Assembly (NCBI RefSeq): GCF_007197575.1
Contig: NZ_CP041616.1
Span: 2,294,001 to 2,358,000, forward strand
Length of the DNA: 64,000 nt
Direction of reading: 5' to 3'
From: Ornithinimicrobium ciconiae
Lineage (GTDB): Bacteria; Actinomycetota; Actinomycetes; Actinomycetales; Dermatophilaceae
Below, one piece after another: positions 58,049 through 64,000 of this stretch. The notes below the pieces were generated by a model. That model had not been told where the DNA came from and made no database searches. It saw nothing but the letters and a program-made list of their open reading frames with translations. The stretch's first letter is position 1. Every line of letters starts with the position of its first letter. Made by a program: the position numbers and the translations under genes.

Positions 58049-58996
58049 ATGAGCCCCGACCCGAGCACCGACCAGCGACTTCTGCTGCTGGACACGGCAA
58101 GCCTGTACTTTCGCGCATACTTCGGCGTCAAGGACACCGCCCCGGCCCCCGACGGAACCCCGACCAATGCACTGCGGGGGATGCTCGATATGACGGCCAC
58201 CCTGATCACCCGGTTTGCCCCCACCCACCTGGTCGCCTGCTGGGACGACGACTGGCGTCCGGAGTTCCGCACCGCGGCCATCCCCTCATACAAGGCGCAC
58301 CGACTGGTGGAGGGCGCGACCGACAACACCGAGGAGGTGCCGGCTGAGCTGCAGGTGCAGGTGCCTCTGATCCGCACCGCCCTGGAGGCGTTCGGTTTCC
58401 CGGTCCTGGGTTCCCCCGGCTACGAGGCGGACGATGTGATCGGCACGCTCGCCCACCGGCACACCGGTGTCATGGCAGTGACCGTCGTGACCGGGGACCG
58501 GGACCTGTTTCAGCTGGTCGACGACGCCCACGACATCACCGTGGCCTACACGGCCCGGGCCGGGGTGCGCGACGCGGAGGTGATCGACCAGGCAGCGCTG
58601 CAGGAGCGGTATGCCGTGGGGTCGGGTGCGGCATATGCCGACATGTCGATCATGCGCGGGGACACCAGCGACGGCCTGCCCGGTGTGGTGGGGATCGGCG
58701 AGAAGACCGCCGCCCAGCTGATCGCGACCTATGGCTCTCTAGCCCGCGTGCGTCAGGCGGTGGCCGACGGTGATCCAGCGATCAAGGGCGCGCGCCGCAG
58801 GAACCTCGAGGCGGCGTCCGACTATCTCGACGTCGCCCCGGGCGTGGTGCTGGTGGCCCGGGACGCTGCCCTCACGGACCGGCCGCTGACCCTCCCCCGG
58901 GAGATTGCCGACCCGGGGACCCTGCAGCAGTTCGTCGAGGCCTACGGCATCTCCGGGCCGGTCGGGCGCCTGATGAGGGCGCTGGGGCTGGGCTGA
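58049..58996 (+). CDS. 5'-3' exonuclease (PolA N-terminal-like/flap nuclease)
   Basis: This 315-residue metal-dependent nuclease is of the 5'-3' exonuclease family. It has LLLLDTASLYFRAYFGV, then 'WDDDWRPEFRTAAIPSYKAH', GYEADDVIGTLAH, VTGDRDLFQLV and GIGEKTAAQLI, the last being the helix-hairpin-helix. It is a free-standing protein, not fused to a polymerase. Such proteins act in DNA repair or RNA-primer removal. TAGCCT (58035-58040) lies 8 nt before the ATG. Confidence 0.92.
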   Translation: MSPDPSTDQRLLLLDTASLYFRAYFGVKDTAPAPDGTPTNALRGMLDMTATLITRFAPTHLVACWDDDWRPEFRTAAIPSYKAHRLVEGATDNTEEVPAELQVQVPLIRTALEAFGFPVLGSPGYEADDVIGTLAHRHTGVMAVTVVTGDRDLFQLVDDAHDITVAYTARAGVRDAEVIDQAALQERYAVGSGAAYADMSIMRGDTSDGLPGVVGIGEKTAAQLIATYGSLARVRQAVADGDPAIKGARRRNLEAASDYLDVAPGVVLVARDAALTDRPLTLPREIADPGTLQQFVEAYGISGPVGRLMRALGLG

Positions 58997-59027
58997 CGAG
59001 CGGCCTGCCCCGGTCAGTGGCTGGGGC

Positions 59028-59576
59028 TCAGGCCCGTCCGCGAGCACGCGGCGGCTCGTTGGGCGGCCACTCACCGTCGTCCGAGCCGTCGTCGCGGGAG
59101 TAGAGCAGGTTCTGAAGTTGCACGTGGACGGACTCCACGCCCGGCACATCGTGCAGCAGCATCCCGGCCTTGTCGGTGGCGTCCGAGACGACGAGGGAAC
59201 CACACCCGAGCATCCGGTCGATCAGGTTCTTCTCGATCGCGATGTCGTTGACCCGGTGCAGCGGGATGTCCCGGCCGACCTTGGTGAGGATGCCTGTGCG
59301 GTGGCTGATCCGGCGGTTGGTGATGACATAGCGCTCGGTGAGCCACCGCAGGATCGGGATCGCCACGAACCAGGCGGCGATGCCCAGCGCTAGGACGCCC
59401 ACCGCGAGGGTGACCCAGTTGCCGTAGGAGAGGTCCTGGGTGAACCACCAGGCGAGCCACAGCAACGCCAGCAGGAAGATCCCGAGGGCGACCGGCTCGG
59501 CCAGAGCTTTCCAGTGAGTGCGGATGCTCAGTATGACCTTCTCGCCGTCGGCGAGTTGCTTGTCCTTGAGTGCCAT
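59028..59576 (-). CDS. PH-domain (YdbS-type) membrane protein
   Basis: This 182-residue protein has two helices (VALGIFLLALLWLAWWF and VGVLALGIAAWFVAI) followed by a bacterial PH domain (RYVITNRRISHRTGILTKVG and ...DIPLHRVNDIAIEKNL...). This matches the PF03703 (bPH2) group. It is an inner-membrane protein of unknown role. The start is ATG 59576. The C-terminal tail is acidic and ends in Arg-rich RARGRA. Confidence 0.87.
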   Translation of the reverse strand: MALKDKQLADGEKVILSIRTHWKALAEPVALGIFLLALLWLAWWFTQDLSYGNWVTLAVGVLALGIAAWFVAIPILRWLTERYVITNRRISHRTGILTKVGRDIPLHRVNDIAIEKNLIDRMLGCGSLVVSDATDKAGMLLHDVPGVESVHVQLQNLLYSRDDGSDDGEWPPNEPPRARGRA

Positions 59577-59652
59577 GGGTGAATCCTGCCACTTGGGCTG
59601 CGCTTTGTGGCGACGTCAGACTGGTGCGTCGACGCGATCACCGTCTGGCAGG

Positions 59653-60990
59653 TCAGGAGTTGGCGGTCAGCGTCGCCACCTGCGGCTGAACGGCGGGACC
59701 TGACTCAGGTGTCCCGTCCTCCGGGGCATCGCCGCGTCCGGCGTCGCCACTCCCCCGGTCGCCGCCCCCGCGGTCGGTGTCCCACGGCATGGTCGCCAGG
59801 ATGTGACCGGGCCGGGCCAGCGTCCAGAACACCAGGATCGCCAGGAGCCCGCAGCCGACCATGACCCCGGCCATCGGGACGGCGGAGGAGACGTCGAAGG
59901 CACCGGTGATCGGCGCGATGAGGGCCCCAAAGGTGAAGTTCCCGGCGCCCAGGAGCGCGGCTGCTGCCCCGGCCCGTTCGCCGTGGTCGTGCAGGGCCAG
60001 GACCGGAGCGTTGGGCATCACGAAGCCTGCACCGGCCAGCACGAGCACCACCCCGATGACGATGGCCACCACGCCCAGGTCCAGCAGGGCGGCCACCAGC
60101 AACAGGCTGGAGATGAGCACGGCCGACGGCAGGACGACCCGCAGGATGCGGACGGGGTGGATGCGCTGGACCAGGAAGCCGTTGACCTGGCTGGCGACGG
60201 TCAGGGAACCGGCGCCGGCGGCGAAGACCAGGGCATACTCCTGGGTGCTCATGCCGTAGAGATCCTGGAAGATGAAGGTGGCCGAGCTGATGTAGGCGAA
60301 AAGCGCTCCCATCGCGGCGCCCGCGGTCAGCATCAGTCCCAGGAACCGGCGGTCGGTGAGCAGCACGGCATACGAACGCATCGCGGGACCGACCCCGCCC
60401 GTGCGGCGCCGGTGGGTCGGCAGAGTCTCCGGTGCGAGAAACAGGGCCAGCGACACCAGGACCAGGCCGAAGACGGCCAGCCCCCAGAAGATCGTGCGCC
60501 AGGTGCCGAAGTGCAGGAACTGCGCGCCGAGCGTCGGCGCCAGGATAGGGGCGACCCCCACGATGAGGAACAGCCGGGAGATGAACGTGGCCATCTGCGC
60601 GCCCGAGTAGAGGTCGCGGACCATCGCGTTGGCCAGGACCATGCCGGCGGCTGCGGTCACGCCCTGCAGGAAACGCAGCACCACCAGTGCCTCCAGCGAG
60701 GACGACAGGGCGATGGCAACCGACACCACGACATAGGCGCTGAGGGCGATCAGCAGGGGGCGGCGGCGACCGACAACATCCGCGACCGCGCCGATCAGCA
60801 ACTGTCCGAGGGCCAGACCGATGAGGGTGGAGGTCAGCGTCAGCTGGACTGCTGCCTCGGTGGTGTGCAGGTCCTGCACGATTGTCGGGAACGCGGCCAG
60901 ATAGATGTCGATCGTCAACGGCCCGATCGCGACGAGCGCGCCAAACATCAGCAGTCGGGTCAGCCGCGACGGCTCGTGGGTGAGGGGCAC
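59653..60990 (-). CDS. MFS drug exporter, Bcr/CflA type, copy 2
   Basis: This is a 445-residue, 12-helix exporter. The N-terminal sequence VAIGPLTIDIYLAAFPTIV and the signature RFLQGVTAAAGMVLANAMVRD are hallmarks of the Bcr/CflA group. It has a hydrophilic C-terminal tail of about 55 residues. The GTG was chosen because the protein-like sequence begins there. It is more divergent from the copy at 36606 than a recent duplicate would be. The substrate is unknown. Confidence 0.86.
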   Translation of the reverse strand: MPLTHEPSRLTRLLMFGALVAIGPLTIDIYLAAFPTIVQDLHTTEAAVQLTLTSTLIGLALGQLLIGAVADVVGRRRPLLIALSAYVVVSVAIALSSSLEALVVLRFLQGVTAAAGMVLANAMVRDLYSGAQMATFISRLFLIVGVAPILAPTLGAQFLHFGTWRTIFWGLAVFGLVLVSLALFLAPETLPTHRRRTGGVGPAMRSYAVLLTDRRFLGLMLTAGAAMGALFAYISSATFIFQDLYGMSTQEYALVFAAGAGSLTVASQVNGFLVQRIHPVRILRVVLPSAVLISSLLLVAALLDLGVVAIVIGVVLVLAGAGFVMPNAPVLALHDHGERAGAAAALLGAGNFTFGALIAPITGAFDVSSAVPMAGVMVGCGLLAILVFWTLARPGHILATMPWDTDRGGGDRGSGDAGRGDAPEDGTPESGPAVQPQVATLTANS

Positions 60991-61086
60991 GAGAGATCAA
61001 GGCTGCCCGGCGTCCAGGTATTCCGCGTCGCCACTCCCCCGCCGCGCCCGCGCCCGCGACCGCACGGGCGACCGGCCCGCGCCGGC

Positions 61087-61228
61087 GTGTCCCGCACAAG
61101 CGCAGCGCGCCACCTCCGCGTGTCCCGCACAAGCACAGCGCCACCTCCGCGTGTCCCGCACAAGCACAGCGCCACCTCCGCGTGTCCCGCACAAGCACAG
61201 CGCCACCTCCGCGTGTTCCGCACAGGCC
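61087..61228. repeat. 31-bp tandem repeat array
   Basis: Units begin at 61087, 61120, 61151, 61182 and 61213. The core is GTGTCCCGCACAAGCACAG with CGCCACCTCCGC after it. The first period is 33 bp because of an extra GC, and the other three are 31 bp. The last unit is partial with a base change (GTGTTCC). The middle copies are identical, so the array expanded recently. It is noncoding. Confidence 0.88.
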
Positions 61229-61337
61229 GGTGGCCCGCCGCCTGCGTGTTGCGCACAGTGCAGACAACGCTGCGGCGTGTCGGGCGCCAGAGCCCCACTT
61301 TTGTTGCGCAGATCCTGCACATCTCAACGCCCAGCGG

Positions 61338-61440
61338 CGGACGGGCCCAGCTGCAATGGGACGACGGCGGTGAGCCAGCGCCGGACAGGGCCCAGCTGGA
61401 ATGGGACGGCAGCGGTGACCCAGCGCCGGACGGGGCCCAG
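61338..61440. repeat. 45-bp tandem repeats
   Basis: Two copies of a unit of about 44-45 bp and a partial third begin at 61338, 61382 and 61427. The core is GGGCCCAGCTG followed by AATGGGACG and GGTGA-CCAGCGC. Copies differ at several positions, so this array is older than the 31-bp one beside it. Confidence 0.75.
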
Positions 61441-61507
61441 TGGCGGTTGCGTGCAGCGGCTATCCGGCGGCGACCGTCCGGCGGTTACCCGCCCGCTGCG
61501 GCGGTGG

Positions 61508-64000
61508 TCAGTCCAGCCGGTCCGCGGCCACGACTCCGCGCAGCATCGCATCGGAGGCACGCCGGGCTGTGGCAGCGACGGGAGCGTCGGCAGCCTGGGC
61601 GATCTGCCCCAGCAGGTCGACAATCTGCTTGCTGCGCCGCACGAAGTCGCCCGCGGAGAGGTCACTGTCGCGCAGCACCTCATCCAGGGCACGGCCGGAG
61701 GCCCAGCGGTGCACCATCCAGGCGATGCCCGGGTCGAGTTCACCGGTCAGCGGGAGCCCGTGGCTCGCCTCCCGATCGGTCAGCTGGGACCAGATCGCCA
61801 CCATCTCGTGGAAGGCCTCCTCAACCTCCACGGTCGGCCACCGCGGGTGGGTCGTCTCGTCCCCGCCGCGCGGCTCATGGATGAGGGTCGACACGACCGC
61901 GGCCAGGGCTGGGGCATCCAGCCGTCGCCAGGTGCCCTGGGTGATGGCCTGGGCCGCGACGAGGTCCTTCTCGGTGTAGATCCGCCGCAGGCTCGCCCCC
62001 GCCTCGGTGACCTCCGTGCCCTCCTCGGTCAGGTAGCCGAGCTCGCCGAGCAGCGTGCAGATCCGGTCGAAGGTCCTGGCCACGGTGTTGGTCCGCCCGC
62101 TCACGCGGCGTTGCAGGTCGTCGGTCTCGCGGCGCAGCTGCCACCAGCGCTCGGCCCAGCGGGCATGGTCCTCCCGCTCCGGGCACTGGTGGCAGGGATG
62201 TGCTCGCAGCTGGTGGCGCAGGTCGTCGGGGTCGGTATGCCGGCCACCCCGACGCCTGGTCCTCGCACCTGACGGGGGGCCCGGGTCAGGGGTCTGGTCC
62301 GGGTCGGGGGTCTGGTCCGGGTCCCCTCCAGATCGGGTGCGCTGGGGTCGCCGGGAGGGCGGCGGCTCGAAGGGCACCTGGGCGCGCAGGGTCGCGGCCA
62401 GGTCCTTGCGGGAGCGCACGTTGCGGGGGTTGAACTTCCGCGGGATCGCCAGCCGGGCAACCGGCTCGACCGCCTCACGCAGGTCCGAGGGGCTGACCCT
62501 GCGTAGCTGCCCGTCGGACGTGAGGACGCTGGGCTCCGGCGACCGTCCCGCTGCCTGCGGGACGGTCAGCACCACGGCCATCCCCTTGCGCCGCCCCTCG
62601 GGCAGGCTGATCACGTCACCGGGGGTGAGTTCCTCGAGGCTGACCGCGATCTCGGCTCGGCGGGAGGCGCTGCGCTGACGGGCCGCCTCCTTCTCCGCGT
62701 CGCTCAGCTGACGCCGCAGTGCGGCATACTCGCGGAAGTCGCCCTTGTCGCAGTGCATCGACTCGGCATAACCGGCCAGCGCCTCCTCGTTGCGCCGCAC
62801 CTGGCTGGCCAGCCCGACCACGGCCCGATCGGCCTGGAACTGGGCGAAGGAGGACTGCAGCAGCTCATGGGCCACGTCCCGGCCGAACTGCGCGACCAGG
62901 TTGACGGCCATGTTGTAGGTGGGACGGAACGAGGACTTCAGGGGGTAGGTGCGGGTCGAGGCGAGCCCAGCCACGTCGATCGGGTCCAGACCGCGCCGGT
63001 GCAGGACGACGGCGTGACCCTCGACGTCGATCCCCCGTCGGCCGGCACGACCGGTCAACTGGGTGTACTCCGCCGGGGTGACCGGGGCGTGCTCCTCACC
63101 GTTGAACTTCACCAGCTTCTCGAGGACGACGGTGCGGGCCGGCATGTTGATGCCGAGGGCGAGAGTCTCGGTCGCGAAGACCGCCTTGATCCGCCCCGCG
63201 GTGAACAGCTCCTCCACGATCTCCCGGAACAGCGGCAGCATCCCGGCGTGGTGGGCGGCGAAGCCGCGCGAGAGGCCCTCCACGAAGTCGTGGTAGCCCA
63301 GCACCGGCAGATCACGCTCGTCGACCTCGGCGACACGCTCCTCGACCAGGCGCCGGATGCGTGTCCCCTCCTCCGGGGGCACCAGCCGGGTGCCGCGTGC
63401 CAGCAACTGGGTGACCGCCCCCTCGCACCCGGCTCGGCTGAAGATGAAGGTGATCGCTGGCAGCAGTCCCTCGCGGTCCAGCCGGTCGATGACCTCGGAG
63501 CGGCTGGCGGTGCCACCCGGCAGACTGCCGGCACCTCCGGCGCGGGCGTCGACGCGGGAGTCGTTATCCCGTCCTCGGTGGGCATAGTCCCGGCCGCGGG
63601 AGCGTCCCCGGTCATCGCGTCCGTGCGGTCTGCCCCGCCGCCCGCGGGGTCCGCCGGCATCCTCACGCCGCCACCGGGAGTCCCGGTCGACCGAGTGGAT
63701 CCGGTCCAGCAGCTCGGGGTTGATCCGGGCCTGCTGGCCCTGGGTGGCGGGGTCGGCGACCAGGCCGTCCCCGTCGTGGGCGAAGAGGTCGAGCAGGTCC
63801 TTGCCGACCATCAGGTGCTGCCACAGGGGCACCGGTCGGATCTCGGAGACGATGACCGCGGTGTTGCCCCGCACGGTGCGCAGCCAGTCGCCGAACTCCT
63901 CGGCATTGCTCACCGTCGCCGACAGGGAGATGACCTGCACCGACTCGGGCAGATGGATGATGACCTCCTCCCACACCGCCCCGCGGAACCGGTCGGCGAG
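61508..64000 (-). CDS. helY: Ski2-like RNA helicase HelY, 3' part
   Basis: This gene runs off the right edge, so the N-terminal ATPase motifs are missing. Visible are the motif III segment SLSATVSN, the helicase C-terminal core (FIFSRAGCEGA, 'FATETLALGINMPARTVV', TQLTGRAGRRG), a beta-rich segment with GDVISLPEGRRKGMAVVL, and a C-terminal DSHCT-like helical region. This order matches Rv2092c HelY and Mtr4/Ski2. An Arg/Gly/Asp-rich insert of about 50 residues lies between the two recA-like domains, and a Pro/Asp repeat lies near the middle. It unwinds RNA in an unknown process. Confidence 0.93.
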   Translation of the reverse strand, partial: LADRFRGAVWEEVIIHLPESVQVISLSATVSNAEEFGDWLRTVRGNTAVIVSEIRPVPLWQHLMVGKDLLDLFAHDGDGLVADPATQGQQARINPELLDRIHSVDRDSRWRREDAGGPRGRRGRPHGRDDRGRSRGRDYAHRGRDNDSRVDARAGGAGSLPGGTASRSEVIDRLDREGLLPAITFIFSRAGCEGAVTQLLARGTRLVPPEEGTRIRRLVEERVAEVDERDLPVLGYHDFVEGLSRGFAAHHAGMLPLFREIVEELFTAGRIKAVFATETLALGINMPARTVVLEKLVKFNGEEHAPVTPAEYTQLTGRAGRRGIDVEGHAVVLHRRGLDPIDVAGLASTRTYPLKSSFRPTYNMAVNLVAQFGRDVAHELLQSSFAQFQADRAVVGLASQVRRNEEALAGYAESMHCDKGDFREYAALRRQLSDAEKEAARQRSASRRAEIAVSLEELTPGDVISLPEGRRKGMAVVLTVPQAAGRSPEPSVLTSDGQLRRVSPSDLREAVEPVARLAIPRKFNPRNVRSRKDLAATLRAQVPFEPPPSRRPQRTRSGGDPDQTPDPDQTPDPGPPSGARTRRRGGRHTDPDDLRHQLRAHPCHQCPEREDHARWAERWWQLRRETDDLQRRVSGRTNTVARTFDRICTLLGELGYLTEEGTEVTEAGASLRRIYTEKDLVAAQAITQGTWRRLDAPALAAVVSTLIHEPRGGDETTHPRWPTVEVEEAFHEMVAIWSQLTDREASHGLPLTGELDPGIAWMVHRWASGRALDEVLRDSDLSAGDFVRRSKQIVDLLGQIAQAADAPVAATARRASDAMLRGVVAADRLD

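Larger units (their letters stand above)
61003..61507. other. Gene-free gap filled by tandem repeats
   Basis: No gene is seen between the MFS gene's start side and the end of helY. The stretch is taken up by two unrelated tandem arrays (61087-61228 and 61338-61440) with a short unique part between them that includes CACTTTTGTTGCGCAG. Long open frames cross it in several frames only because the repeats lack stops. Confidence 0.7.

Noticed and set aside
36606..60990. Recent duplication of the two Bcr/CflA exporters
   Set aside because: The two proteins share only family motifs and differ widely elsewhere, so they are old paralogs, not a recent copy event.
61087..61228. Possible coding repeat or CRISPR
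   Set aside because: The units are contiguous, the frames through them are low-complexity in all six frames, and no start with a ribosome site belongs to them.

Overview
The window is high-GC throughout, with GTG and TTG starts, many 1-4 nt gene overlaps, and actinobacterial marker genes: rbpA, a polyprenol-phosphate-mannose synthase beside lnt, helY, an FxsA-family gene and a deazaflavin-dependent oxidoreductase family gene. This points to an actinomycete, possibly near the Intrasporangiaceae/Ornithinimicrobiaceae; the family-level guess is weak. No rRNA, tRNA, CRISPR array, integrase or transposase was seen.

Region 1 (1-16.6 kb) is a nitrate-respiration locus. A partial SufR-like regulator precedes narK. 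After a LuxR/methyltransferase pair and an MFS exporter, a second SufR-like regulator opens narGHJI. narI runs directly into molybdenum-cofactor genes: a ThiF-rhodanese protein, mobA and moaD. The two regulators share an identical Cys/His spacing, and the second has repeated AT-rich elements upstream.

Region 2 (16.6-28 kb) is mixed housekeeping: RlmC, hydrolases, a RsmC-like methyltransferase, glutaminase and NUDIX. Two close paralogous hydrolase genes bracket the last block.

Region 3 (28-34 kb) is accessory. It has a small heat-shock gene with its divergent MerR regulator, an aldo/keto reductase broken by a frameshift, a toxin-antitoxin-like pair whose toxin also carries a one-base frameshift, a barstar-like protein, a hemerythrin, a putative immunity protein and a YjbR protein.

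Region 4 (34-47 kb) holds MFS exporters, a patatin, an AspT/YidE-type transporter, and a deletion scar joining a TetR start to an ABC-ATPase end. The most interesting unit follows: a five-gene translationally coupled operon (41.2-45.4 kb) with an altered Lgt-like protein, a radical SAM enzyme resembling the archaeal tetraether synthase (Tes/MJ0619) family, two small membrane proteins and a sugar mutarotase.

Region 5 (47-64 kb) has rbpA with a SigR/SigH-type promoter, fxsA-ppm1-lnt, and aroG with a short aromatic-rich leader peptide that is probably leaderless. It continues with an amidohydrolase, a lysine 2,3-aminomutase-family gene followed by 32-bp repeats, Lrp and a 5'-3' exonuclease, a PH-domain protein, an MFS exporter, two further tandem-repeat arrays, and the 3' part of helY.

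Two window-wide patterns stand out. At least eleven starts lie 6-8 nt after a TANNNT hexamer, suggesting leaderless mRNAs. Short tandem-repeat arrays of 18, 24, 31, 32 and 45 bp recur in gaps between genes.
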